From contig JAYMSP010000181.1 in the NCBI GenBank assembly GCA_036897095.1, forward strand, positions 1 to 64,000: a stretch of 64,000 bases of DNA. The letters are read 5' to 3'. This document shows positions 50,501 through 61,440 of the stretch, piece after piece. The notes below the pieces were generated by a model that saw nothing but the letters and a program-made list of their open reading frames with translations, was not told where the DNA came from and ran no database searches. This DNA comes from Plantago elongata (Eukaryota > Streptophyta > Magnoliopsida > Lamiales > Plantaginaceae). The translations under genes were made by a program, and so were the position numbers. The number at the start of each line of letters is the position of its first letter. The stretch's first letter is position 1.

Positions 50501-50687
50501 TCTCTTAAATTCTTTTTCAGACTTCGTCTATCTCAATGATGCTCCAAAGTGTGAAGGTGTTATTTGCTACTATTTGACTTCCCTGATCATGTCTGGACTT
50601 TGCATCATAGCAGCTGCTTTGAGTATGCTTCTTGTGTACCGGACAAAGACAGTCTATGCGAACCTCTATGGAAAATCTCGTAGGTAA
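47552..50687 (+). CDS. Nodulin-like MFS transporter, 589 residues
   Basis: A major-facilitator protein of the plant Nodulin-like (PF06813) type. Three exons join in frame: 47552-47887, 48909-49834 and 50180-50687. It starts MSYLSEKLSLFFNNRWLVFV and runs through about 12 membrane helices. Family landmarks are GIGYLFGSISPTIKSNLNYN, ARLGVAKDLGDSVG, FIGTNGETYFNTVALVSCVQ, NFPKSRGPVVGILKGF, a long cytosolic loop with EERQKR-like basic repeats (VRERQKRIAQLQSRLAQ), and FTLTEALIKADFWIIF. The last exon holds GLGYGAHWAIVPAAISELFG and IANPAGSLVFSG. Substrates of this subfamily are mostly unknown. The frame is intact; other frames across exon 1 are shadows. Confidence 0.93.
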
Positions 50688-51271
50688 TTCCAGTAATGCT
50701 GAGCCACATAGGTTCACGATTTACAAAATTCAGCAGAAGATTGTACCGCTGCTCTCTCTTAACAATTAATGAGATGTTATTACCACGATTGTGTAATTCT
50801 GCATCATTACTGAAGAAAGCAATAGTAGAGTGCGCAAAGAGTACAGGCAAGTCGAAGCAAGCAGTAATTTGGCTGTTGAGTGGTGTTATATATCAAATTA
50901 TTGTAGCTGGATGTTCCATATTCTTTCAAGGCAGCATCCAGTCTGGTGGATGAGTGTGTGATATGGTCTTTTTTTGAATCTTTGATGCTGTACTTGTATA
51001 TTTCATATTTGTTGAACCTATATATTGGAATTCTTTGCCAATTTTGACATCTGAACGAGATCTATTCTTGGTTTGTCCGGTTAATCAACTTCCTTCAGAA
51101 ACAGTACCGGAATCGTACCTGAAACACTAGATGAAAGTTTCATTATCAAATTGAATACTTGTGTTGTTTACATTCACTTTCACTGGCTTTCATAATGTAG
51201 GGGACATTACACTAAACCAAGTTATTGATGATGTGCCAAGGCAGATCTTATTGGTGAATTCTTGTATAAAC
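50688..51271. other. Spacer between MFS gene and peroxidase
   Basis: The 3' UTRs of two convergent genes meet here. No repeat or other gene seen. Confidence 0.5.
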
Positions 51272-52496
51272 TTAACTCTGTGAGTTAAATGTCGAGCAAT
51301 CTAGTCGTATTTCTCCTTGGTTGCCTGTTTTGACACCAACCCTGCCAAGTTTCCGCATAGCTGTGATAAAAGCTCCGTTGAAGTTACCAGCACTATTTGC
51401 AAAATCAGTCACGGTCGACTGAGATGCTAGATCAGTAAACAAAACCTGATCCGAGGTGAACAAACCTTTCCCATCGACCAGGTTCTGAAAGTAGACATTA
51501 TCAAATTTGCGTGGAGTAACAGGATCCATGTTTATAGCAATCTGATCACTAACACCCTGAGGACATTCTTGCATCAACTGCTGTGCGTAGGCCTGGTTCA
51601 GGGTCGGATCAACTGGATTGGAGGAAGAAAATGAGTAGATGCGGTTCAAAACGCGTGTGCAATGGGAAAAACCGAGTGTATGGCATCCTGATAGTGCTAT
51701 CATATCAGTCTGAGACAGATTGTTCTTTGCAAAAATTGTGTTCAGTTGATTGAGATTGAAAGTTGGCTCTGGTAAGTTTCCAGCTACATCAGATGCTTGA
51801 GATCGAAGTCCATCGCGCCTTCCTAACTCTACGTTGTATCCAGGTCCTCCTGCATGAGAATCCATTTCACGTATCATAGACCTGGTTTTGAAATCAATTC
51901 GACTGTATGCAAGCAACGGATAAGCTGAGAGAAAATTACCATTACTATAACATCTCTAGTAGCAATAGTTAAGATGTCTGCGCAGGATACTACACCAGGA
52001 CACTGAGCCTCTACGGCTTGCTTTGCCTTATTAACGGTGTCAAATCCATCTCCCGCCAAGGATAAATTATCTGCTGAATCTTTTTCAGCATCATTATTCG
52101 GTGAAGCAATAAGAACGGAGCCATCACATCCCTATATAATCAAGAAGAAAAAGATTGAAACAAAAAGAAAACTAAACACCAGTTCTACCTTCTTATTGCT
52201 AAACAAACAACAGGAAATTTAGTCTGTAAAAATACCAAGAAATCTCACTAAATTTCAGATAGTAAGCATAGAACTGCTACGAACATTACCTGAACAAAGC
52301 AGTCATGGAAAAAGAGGCGAAGAGTGGCAGGAATCGTAACGAATGTCTGGCTTATCTTTTGCTGCACAGCCTGCGCAACAATATTCTCAACATTCGGACA
52401 AGTGAAGCCGTAAAAGTTCTCTGCCAGCTGCGCTTCTCCTCTTCCCAAAAGTATAAGTATCATCAAGAAGCATAAGGCCTTACAGAACTTCACCAT
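51272..52496 (-). CDS. Class III secretory peroxidase with a phase conflict at intron 2
   Basis: A haem peroxidase of the plant cell wall and apoplast. Exon 1 (52290-52496) gives a signal peptide ([18 protein letters not shown]) then [15 protein letters not shown] and the distal site [11 protein letters not shown] (His64). Exon 2 (51940-52131) gives [19 protein letters not shown] through [18 protein letters not shown]. Exon 3 (about 51272-51849) gives [15 protein letters not shown], the proximal site [11 protein letters not shown] and the end [14 protein letters not shown]. The total of about 325 residues is normal. Exon 1-2 joins cleanly. Between exons 2 and 3 no GT-AG pair keeps frame: all GT donors there are phase 0, while the acceptors leave phase 1. 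The proximal motif has Cys where most members have Ala (SGAHT). It is close to the PRX16/45/51 type. Confidence 0.82.
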
Positions 52497-52541
52497 CTTT
52501 AGCTATGAGTTTTCTGTTCAGAGTTTAGACAGTTGGTCTAG

Positions 52542-52548
52542 TATATAT
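52542..52548 (-). promoter_or_regulatory. Likely TATA box of the peroxidase gene
   Basis: TATATAC on the minus strand about 46 bases before the start codon. Confidence 0.4.
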
Positions 52549-53978
52549 CGAGAACCAAACAAGAACAGGTAAAAACTGAGACTTATGAATTAAGATTGGG
52601 AAACATGAGAGTCTTATACTTGGTCCAACAAGCCTCAAGTGGTGATTCTATGCAGAAATCAAATGAACAAGATATAAAAAACTCTCAGCTTGGATACAAT
52701 CTGTCCAGTTTTTTTATAGCATATGGATTGTTGTTAGACCCTTGGCTATCTGACTTGAAAAGTTGAAATATTCTAAGACTTGAAATTGCCAATTTGAGTG
52801 ATGTGTCTCTATAACCTTGGTCTTGCGCATGCTAAACTCGTATGTAGTTGGTATTTCTTCCATAATTTCTATAACTGTGAATACTTTTCTACTCAGAAAA
52901 ACTTGTAAAAATGGTTGAATTACGTAGAAGCGAGAATGACATTTTAACAGATTCCATATACTACTTCATATATAGTTCTTGCTTGCTTAATTGTATGTGC
53001 ATTATTTAGCTCCCAACTCCCAAGTCAAAACTAATGCAATAATTTATGCTAGACTTGTTCAATTATGTGAACATTTGACAATTAATGCTCAAAACAAAGA
53101 TGATGATGATGATGATGATTATAGTTGGTAGGCACCAGCCGCACTAGTCAGTCAGGAAACAACTCAACAAGTAAATTAATAAAACAAGTAAATGAAACAA
53201 AATATATATACGTTTTAATAGTAAATGTGTAATTTGATATAAATATGACGGTTTTATATTTTACGTTTGAGATATTCTCATTTTTTCTAAATAATGTGTG
53301 GAGCTCTAAAACATGTTAAATGAGAAGTATTAAAAATTGATATTTACATTTAAATACTTATGCTAAAAGTATTAAAATTCGATAAACATCATTGATCTTG
53401 CTTAGAATATTATAATTTTATATTTAATTCAATATAAAAATTTATTATATATACAATAATAAAAATATATGAGATAATAACAAATTGTTTACATGTAACT
53501 TAAGATCGAGTAAAATTGAATTTTATAATGAATTATGTTTGTTATTGAACGAAAAAATTATATATATTAATTCACTATTACACTCACCTCACATCGTTAT
53601 TGTGTTATTGATACGTTAACGATCTGTTAAAACTCGATATTCTAGAATTCTTAATCCAAATTTACTTAGTATAACACTTGTTTGCCAAAATCTTAATCTA
53701 CAAATATAATCGCAAAGTTGATTTGGACAATTATTCTCCCTAAAAAACGGCCCATGTCCAATAAGCTATCCAAGGCCATTATGATATTTCCGGGTCATAC
53801 ATGTACAAAACCGTAAAAACACATGCGTTGGCAAGGGTAGTTTCGTCATGAGAAACATAAAAACCAGCTAAATAACAAGTCAAGCGAGTTCAGAAAGAAC
53901 CAAATCCGCTTCATTTCTTCATCACACACAGATTTTTTCCAAACCGATCGATCGACCAAGCAGAAGAAGAATTCAACA
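52549..53978. other. Intergenic region
   Basis: Promoter region of two divergent genes (peroxidase and SEC61 gamma). Contains a (GAT)7 run at 53099-53119; the rest is AT-rich with nothing I can name. Confidence 0.5.
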
Positions 53979-54313
53979 ATGGATGCTTTGGATTCCGTTT
54001 TCGATCCGTTGAGAGAGTTCTCAAAGGACAGCATCCGCCTTGTCAAGCGATGCCACAAGCCCGATCGCAAAGGTAAATCAATCATTTCCACGATTTTGTG
54101 CGTCTCTGTTGTTTGAATCGATTATGAACTACGTTTTGTGATTTGATCCATTGGTGATTATGTGATGATGATGATTTGTTGAATTGTTGTGATGCAGAAT
54201 TCACCAAGGTGGCTACGCGTACAGCTATCGGATTTGTGGTGATGGGATTCGTTGGTTTCTTCGTCAAGCTGATTTTCATCCCGATCAACAACATCATCGT
54301 TGGATCTGGTTGA
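53979..54313 (+). CDS. SEC61G: Sec61 translocon gamma subunit
   Basis: The gamma subunit of the ER protein-conducting channel, a 69-residue tail-anchored protein. Exon 1 (53979-54072) encodes [20 protein letters not shown] through RCHKPDRK; exon 2 (54198-54313) encodes [37 protein letters not shown] and the stop. The cytosolic amphipathic helix and the single membrane helix match the family over the full length. A further intron lies in the 3' UTR. The frame is intact and the gene is surely functional. Confidence 0.97.
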
Positions 54314-54324
54314 TTGTACCACAG

Positions 54325-55683
54325 GTACGTCAGATCGATACATTATCATCGTATATGCTGCTAATTACTCGTCGAATATGTATCTGCTATTTCACATGTG
54401 ATTTCTGGAAGCTGCTTGTTTGTGGTTATACTTTTAATTATTAGTTATATTGAATTATTGATAGAGAGGATAATGGTGCGCCTGTGAGTTGATCTATGAA
54501 AATATAGTGAATAGATTAATCTGATTTGTGTCATACTTGATTGTATATGCTGCATAAGAATGTTGGAAGCAATGATATCTTGTTGCAAAATCTAGTGTAA
54601 TTTGCTTGCGGTTGCAATATATCGATGTCTACAACCTTTGCAATATATCGATGCTTACAACCTTTTTGTAATTGGTAGCTATATGAGCCTGGGTGTTGCT
54701 GATTACCCATTGCGCACCCTGAGGGTAGAATAAGAAGTAAAGGATGTCGATTAGTAGAATGCAGAAAGATGAAAATAACCATGCTGTGATAAGTTGATAG
54801 TCGAGATTGAGATATAGCTCAGACACGATGTGTTTCAAGCGTGTCATTATTTTTCTAGCTCTTTTACGATTATTGAATATGCTTTGATATATTTCAGTGC
54901 CGCATTCACTATACTGTTTACCTTTATCACCTAAGGGCAAAGTTATCGAAGAACAAATGTTGAATAGTACTAGAATTTAGGCAGATTTAAGATACCATGT
55001 TGCTGTAACGTGATTGCTGAATCTGAAAATAGCTCCACATTTCTATCAGTGCATGTAATCATTTATATAGCTATGTTACAATGATTGGTTGAGGTATGGC
55101 ACGTCCAAGGGTTGATATGTTGGATGCAGGCAGATTTAAGTAACCATGTTGTGCTAATGTGATCATTGGATCTGAAAATAGCTGAATCGTGACGTCTATA
55201 TCATAGTTTATACTTTATATAGCTTTGTTACATGGTCTATGTGCTGTGCATACTTGCAAGTAAGAGACTTATCATGATTATGAATTTACTCTAGTAGTGG
55301 TCTGTATAAGGTGTACAATAATGTCTGTGAGTTCCTATTCATAAGTCATAATCTTTGAATATACTTTGTCTTTCTCAATAAACCTGTCATTGGGATATAG
55401 GATGCAGCACTTTTAAAATACAACTTGTGATTCCTATGAATCTGGAGTATTGTTACATCACAACACTATCAAAACTTATATGTCAGGATTCAAAGGCAAG
55501 TAGCTGCACCTTGTGCTGAAAGGATCGATGTTATGGTTTTTTGAACTACTTAAATGTACTCGCATTTGGGTGTGTCAAAATAAACACAATATGTTGTATT
55601 GAAGTGCATGTGCATCCATCCTTGACGTTTAACAATGTGGTGCGTGGAAGATCCTAATCTCTTGCTTTTAATTGGTCTTGCAG
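54325..55683 (+). other. Intron in the SEC61G 3' UTR, 1.36 kb
   Basis: A strong donor (cacag/gtacgt) lies 11 bases after the stop, and a good acceptor (ggtcttgcag) at 55683 precedes an exon-like stretch to about 55870. Being so close after the stop, it should not trigger nonsense-mediated decay. Inferred from sequence only; the two open minus-strand frames inside are chance. Confidence 0.65.
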
Positions 55684-55870
55684 GTCTTATAGAAGCTGAA
55701 ATAGAGAGGAGGAGAACTTGATGAACTCGATGTGTAGAGCAGTAGAAGATTTAGTCTTTTGTGCTTCTTCTCTATTGATTACATGTCCTAAACACTAGGA
55801 TTACATCGTTGATTATCTATGTTGAGTTTGATACACTTGTTTTGTTAATGTTTTTTGTTATCTCATTTTG

Positions 55871-56414
55871 TTTTGCAATTTTCAGCTACATAGCTAATAA
55901 CTGATCCCTAGTTTAGGAATTTCAATCTTGACAAGGATTGGATTATTGGAAGGACAAAATTTAACATGGTTAATTGGTTCAGGACGTTTGAAAACAAAAC
56001 GAGTTCACTAAAGTCAAATTGGGTTTTGTTCCGTGGTGAAGGGAAATACTCTCTGCAATAATCTCTTCAGGCTGAAAGTGTTACACAAGGAACATGAATT
56101 AAGCAATGGACAAGAGGTCACGTACTGGATGAATATAGTGTTTTACGTGATGAAACTGTGAAAGGGGCGAGAGCAACGATTAATATAAAAACCAAAAATA
56201 ATGAAATAAAACACACCGAAAAGAAGAAAAATTTAATGAATGAAACTCAAATACCAACAATATGAAAATACAAAACGTAAAAATATTGAAAGGGTGGCTC
56301 AAGTTTGTGAATTAAAACAGAAAAAACATGAATAGAACACAACAAAACTACAATAGTTTATGAAATAAAAACATAATTAAGAAGTAAAGTAATACAAAAG
56401 CTAAAAACATTTTT
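55871..56414. other. Spacer after SEC61G
   Basis: 3' flank of SEC61G passing into A-rich sequence. No gene seen. Confidence 0.4.
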
Positions 56415-56782
56415 TAGTATGAAGTAACATGAGTAACAATTTATGAAATAAAATATAAGTAACATGATTAACAATTTATGAAATAAAACATATGCCTAAT
56501 TAAAAAGTAAAATAGTATGTTGATGAATAACAATTTATGAAATAAAACATAATTAAAAAGTAAAATAGTATGTTGAGATTGGAGTAACATAATTAAAAAG
56601 ATGGTTTTTTAGTATGAAGTAACATGAATAATAATTTATGAAGTAAAACATAACTTAACTAAAAAGTAAAATAGTATGTTGAGAGTGGGATAACATAATT
56701 AGAAAATAGGATTTTTAGTATGAAGTAACTTGAATAACAATTTATGAAATAAAACAGAAGATAATTAAAAAGTAAAATGAGA
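56415..56782. repeat. A-rich minisatellite beside tRNA-Leu, period about 105 bp
   Basis: Repeats of acaatttatgaaataaaaca, aattaaaaagtaaaatagta and tatgttgag(a/t)gtggg follow each other. The last unit runs directly into the tRNA 3' end (gatgttgaaagtgggatttg), and the earlier units carry a similar word at about 56568 and 56674. Confidence 0.75.
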
Positions 56783-56790
56783 TGTTGAAA

Positions 56791-56823
<33 letters not shown>

Positions 56824-56863
56824 ACCTTAATCTGGCGCCTTAGACCAACTCGGCCATTTCAAC
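56783..56863 (-). tRNA. tRNA-Leu (anticodon AAG)
   Basis: An 81-base tRNA gene on the minus strand. The acceptor stem GTTGAAA pairs perfectly with TTTCAAC plus discriminator A. The D-loop region reads tggccgagttggtctaaggc (A box), the anticodon stem CCAGA/TCTGG encloses the loop TTAAGGT with anticodon AAG, a long variable arm typical of tRNA-Leu follows, and the T arm is GGGTTCAAATCCC (B box). A T-rich pol III terminator follows. No intron. Nuclear type, intact. Confidence 0.96.
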
Positions 56864-57488
56864 ATTTGATAATTGTTTCTAACTTTTGGTATATGATAAT
56901 ACTTTGAACATTTCCAAAACTAAGTCAGATAAGCCCATTTTTGGCTAAGATTACATTTTGAATGTATAACTTTGTAGTCATCATTTTCAAGAGCATAAGG
57001 TGGAGTCCTTTATAAAATGGAAAATTTTAAGAATATGAATGTCCGAATGAATTGTTAAGTGCAAAGTAAAACTAGACTGCAATTGGGAGTTTGATCAGAA
57101 GGGTGGCAAACTCTACCCTATTTGAAACTCTGACATTGCTGAATGTCATATTTGTCTAACAACTACTATGCTTTTGTTGCAAGCTAAGCGTTAGCCTACC
57201 TAGCCACAAAGTTTATGATAAAACATGATAAACCCAATCTAGACAATAATGCTCCGGGTAAGAAGCCATCTTCCAGTAACTATAGTTTTAGGCAAATTAT
57301 TCAATATTTGTACCAGTAACAATAATTTACAACATAGATGGCCTTAATCTCCAGCTGCTCACAACTCAGACAAAATTTAATAGAGGACCAATATAAATAC
57401 ACTGTACTTCATTACATCGTGACCTGAGGAGTCTGTAAAAGAGTAGAAAATACAGAGTACATGTTGCTACAAATAACAACTTCAACTG
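56864..57488. other. Spacer between tRNA and the unknown gene
   Basis: Includes the 3' UTR of the next minus-strand gene. No other feature seen. Confidence 0.45.
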
Positions 57489-59368
57489 CTATCCTGGGTG
57501 AAATACAGGCGAAACCCTTCTTCCAACTATTTCTTGGATCTGCTCAACAGACAAGAGTGATGCCTCCGGTTCGAAGTTGGCCATTTCCATCTGTTGACGA
57601 ATCTGCAGCATCACAATAAGCATTTGATGTTAAACATATAAAAAAATAGTTCCTTGTACTCCCAAGCTGCCAGAATAACACAGGTGAGAACTGAAATAGT
57701 TTGAAATGTTCAGATAAAGTCCAACTATGTATCTGTCTGACTGTCTGGATGAGATCACTAATTATAAAAGCAGAGTTTTAATGCATATTTGGGTAAACAC
57801 GCAATAGGATCATCTCTTAAACGCTTCAACATTTAGCAGCAATATCTAAAATAAACCTGGATTATTTAACCCAGTCTGTTCTTTAGCCTTTACATGTAAT
57901 TGTAAACTGATAGACACCTATAAGACAGGGCTAAATAAAGCAAGCTGACACATGCAGATACAGATCACAGAAACTCTTGTTTGCATAGAAGGTAGGAAGA
58001 TAATCCTTTTGGTTGGAGCCATGTAAAGTTTGAAGAACGGAAGTAGAAAATAAAATAAACTGATAGCAGCAAGTCAGCAACATGTGTAGCATACCTTTTC
58101 AAGGATTGCAGACTGATCATCCATGTGAAAATTGCGCATATGAGTTAGCATCTCCAGTTGCTGGAAAAAATATAAACCCAATAAGTCAATTCTTCCCCAA
58201 CAGTCAAAATATACAGGAGACAGATTAGTGTACCTGTTCTTGTAGATAATGTTGCATTTCCGTCTTCAGTTCAAAATTTTCTGGCCCAAGTTCAGCTTCC
58301 TCACAAGCTATCTCCTCCCTTTCAAATCAACAGAACAGAAAAGGTGTAAGATATCAGTCCGGGGAAATGCATAATGACAGATTGACAATCCAGTTTAGCA
58401 TCGGTCACACAAGAGACAGTAATGGACATGGGAAGAACCAAAATAGGATATATTAACGCCTAAGTATCAAGTCATTAACACAGTCACAGCTTTTTTACGA
58501 ACATATATTTACACTTACCTAGCTACAAAGCCATAAAACCGTATCATCAAATCTCGGTCATTCTCAAATGCCATGTTTACTTTTCCCAAGCAAGCTAGAC
58601 CAAACTGCGGATCTGCACCATACAAGCATAGTATTCTCAAGGCATGTCATCTGAAAATTCAAAACTATAAAATAAACACCTACAGGCCACACTACACATG
58701 AAAATCACAAAGATAGGTCAATTTTCCTTTTACAACCATAGCTTCCTTTACCAGTAAAAACAATTCCGCTCAACCTAATTCCAAATTCAACTAGTTTGAA
58801 AACGTTCCTTGGTAGAAGCGAACACTTCATACATACAAGTTAATACTCGATCAGTATAACAGCTTCTACTATATCAAACAAGTGATAACACAAAAAAAGA
58901 CTGACTTTCACTATTTGACGAACTTCTAGTTCAGAATCTGAAGTGAATGCACAGACACTAAAAAGGAAAAAACTTAATGATGCTTCCATAATAGAGTCTA
59001 CTAACTGACCAACTCCCATGTCTGTAAAAATCTCTTCTTGGATTGCAGTAGTTACAGCTACAGCTTCCTGCATGAATAAATCAATTAAACTCAAGCTCCC
59101 CAATTGTAAAGCAAAATCAATTGCTAAACATTTGAATTGGAGTAGAATCAATCAAGCAATGGGCTGAACCTGCTTATCATTGACAGCTTCAGCAATGCGA
59201 GACTTCACCTCTAAGAATCAATCAATAAATGAGAAGCAGAAGCAGAAAGTGACAATTGAAATTAGAATAGTGAGATGACGGACCAGGTTGGGAGGCGAGA
59301 AAGTCGAAGCGATCGAAGAGGTAAAGTAATTGATCTCTTGATAGCATCCCTGAGTTCTGTAACGCCAT
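57489..59368 (-). CDS. Conserved-looking seven-exon gene, 180 residues, function unknown
   Basis: Seven exons join in frame: 59284-59368, 59170-59210, 59010-59067, 58519-58612, 58234-58318, 58095-58160 and 57489-57602. The protein begins MALQNSGMLSRDQLLYLFDR, is rich in Glu and Gln, and is predicted to be all-helical and soluble, with DVKSR-like EVKSRIAEAVNDKQEAVAVT, DPQFGLACLGKVNMAF, REEIACEEAELGPENFEL and a coiled-coil-like QLEMLTHMRNFHMDDQSAI followed by IRQQMEMANFEPE near the end. No known motif, signal peptide or membrane helix. Consistent splice sites over seven exons make it a real gene. I do not recognise the family. Confidence 0.8.
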
Positions 59369-59817
59369 GTTCGTGGAATGAAATAGAGAAATTTGGTAAC
59401 CAATTCACAATCTAGTTTACAATCAGGTTGAAAATGCCAGCCAAGCGACGTCGTGCCATCTGCCACGCCTTGGAAAGTTGGAGGTACCCAGTCCACAAAC
59501 ATTAACCAAAGACATAACCCGTATGCCCGTATCTATATTGTTAATAAAATTATTATTGAGAAATTCTTCGATGTTTATATTGAACTTTTTATAAATAATA
59601 GTTATTTATTTATTAATAAAAATAATAAATAATAAAATATATAAGAATTAATAATTTATAATAAAAAAGCAACACTATACGTAACAATAGAGTACATAAC
59701 AATAATAATAAAAATGATAAAAGTTTGTAAAAAAAAAAAAGAGAAGGAAAAAAGAAGGTACGAAGACTTCAGACTTCACACGTACTGCATGCAAAGTATT
59801 GAAAATGATGGCAAAAA
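59369..59817. other. Upstream region of the unknown gene
   Basis: Promoter side of the 180-residue protein gene, AT-rich after about 59530. No other feature seen. Confidence 0.4.
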
Positions 59818-59885
59818 CGAAGCGCAGCTCAATTGGTAATACACTTCAACTCCAACTAATAGATTGGGGGTTTGAGACACCCTTT
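59818..59885 (+). mobile_element. tRNA-like sequence, possible SINE head
   Basis: gcgcagctcaattggtaata fits a pol III A box and gggtttgagacacc fits a B box, about 32 bases apart as in tRNA. It cannot fold into an intact tRNA. A short A-rich stretch follows. Either a decayed tRNA copy or the head of a SINE cut off by the next element. Confidence 0.45.
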
Positions 59886-59930
59886 AGCCGTTTAATTAAA
59901 AAAACTACCGAGTTATAATATACTTGTATA

Positions 59931-60068
59931 CTAACTAGGGCTTTTCTACGATCAGGCCCTACCCGACAACAGTCAACATATAAAAAAAATTGACACATTA
60001 ATTACGTTTAAATTTCAAAACACTAAATTGAAAAAGTAATAATTCTTAAAAGTTATAATACTTGTATA
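59931..60068. repeat. 138-bp duplicate of the left end of the foldback MITE
   Basis: ctaactagggcttttctacg with following sequence at 59931 recurs at 60069 with few changes, so the MITE's left end is present twice in tandem. Confidence 0.85.
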
Positions 60069-60540
60069 CTAACTAGGGCTTTTCTACGATCAGACCCTGT
60101 CTGACAACAGTCAACATATAAAAAAAATTGACACATTAATTACGTTTAAATTTCAAAACACTAAATTGAAAAGGTAATAATTCTTAAAAATTATTATTAT
60201 AATTTTAAAAATATTTTAAAAGGTAAATTTAATATTTTTGATTAATACTTGTATTTTTCTAATTTAAATATTCATAAGGTTGAAAGGTTATTGGGCTTCG
60301 CCAAGGCAGTAAGGCGATCACCTCTGCCTTGTGAATATTTAAATTGGAAAAATACAAATATTAATAAAAAAATTTTAATTTTCCTTCCAAAACATTTTTA
60401 AAATTAAAATAATATATTTTAAGAATCACCAATTTTTTACTTTATTATTTAAAAATTTAACGGAATAAATATATCAATTTTTTTATTTAATGCATGTTAT
60501 CAGGCAGGGCGACCGTATGCCTGACCATAAAAAAGTCCTA
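60069..60540. mobile_element. Foldback MITE, copy 2
   Basis: Ends ctaactagggcttttctacg and tgaccataaaaaagtcctac pair as inverted repeats. The inner parts match copy 1 (35279-35745), for example attaatacttgtatttttct against its attgatatttgtatttttca. Same family, about 470 bp, no coding. Confidence 0.8.
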
Positions 60541-60587
60541 CTGACTAACATAAAAAAAACAAAGATGTCAATAAAAAGTTACATACC

Positions 60588-60850
60588 TTAGAGATTTCTA
60601 AAAATCTCCTTATAAACAACATTTGTCGTCATGTTGTTTGGTTTCCTTCTTCGTCCAATGCTAAGACCTTCATACCTTTCCTGATAGTCACACGGGAAAA
60701 TGATATATATAATTGATAATGACTGAACACAGACTTTGAAAGGTAGAGCGTGATAATGATTGTCCTTGAAAGTTATTGATCATCATTGCATAGCATACTG
60801 ATGTATGAAACTGCCTCATTTGAAATCGAACTTGGAAACTTAGTCAAGTT
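60588..60850 (-). mobile_element. Helitron helicase C-terminal relic
   Basis: Minus-strand translation gives VCYAMMINNFQGQSL, GMKVLALDEEGNQTT and TTNVVYKEIFRNL before a stop, matching the end of Pif1-type helicases encoded by plant Helitrons (family pattern MTINKSQGQSL ... TTNVVYKEVF). The pieces are in different frames with internal stops, so this is a dead fragment of about 260 bp. No Helitron terminus was found. Confidence 0.7.
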
Positions 60851-60949
60851 TGATGGGCAAATCCCACCAAATACACAAAAATATTATTCTACAGGCGTAA
60901 TTTTACATGCTACTATTGATGTTTTCCACAACCCACTCCCTCGAGTTCG

Positions 60950-61440
60950 TTATGGATGAACAAAATAGAGAGAAGATAGAAGAGAGTTTTCCTGCCTAGA
61001 GAGTATCTGTCATACCCTACAGTCCGTTATGGAGATCAAGAATGTACAGAGAAGATTAAATAAAATTTACCCTCCTAGGTGAGTATATGTTGATACACCC
61101 CCCCGGGGACCTCTTTATGGTGATCAAGAAACTAAAGAGAAGATCGAAAAGAGCTTCCCCGCTTCCAAAGTATCTGCCAAACCCCCCTCCCCCTAGCTTG
61201 TCATGGAGATCAAGAAAGACAATTCCTTCCTAGAGAGTATAAGTTGATCCCCCTCTCCCCTTCGCATCATTATGGAGATTTAAAAAGTACATAAAGGATC
61301 GAAGACAGTTTCCCCGCATAGAGAAAATTAGTTGACCCTCCCTCCACCCGAATGTCGGGGTCGTTAAAAAGATCAAGAAAGTACAGAGAAGATCAAAGAG
61401 AATTTTCCTACCTATCTGCAAACTCCTCTACCACCAACAA
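60950..61440. repeat. Minisatellite, about 75-80 bp unit, roughly six copies
   Basis: Units contain gttatggagatcaagaaa, tacagagaagatcgaa, gagttttcctgcctagagag and a C-rich link (ccccctcccc). The units vary in the C-rich link. It lies just upstream of the Helitron relic. Confidence 0.8.

Noticed and set aside
54531-54940. Minus-strand frames of 83 and 103 codons
   Set aside because: They lie inside the SEC61G 3' UTR intron and match nothing.
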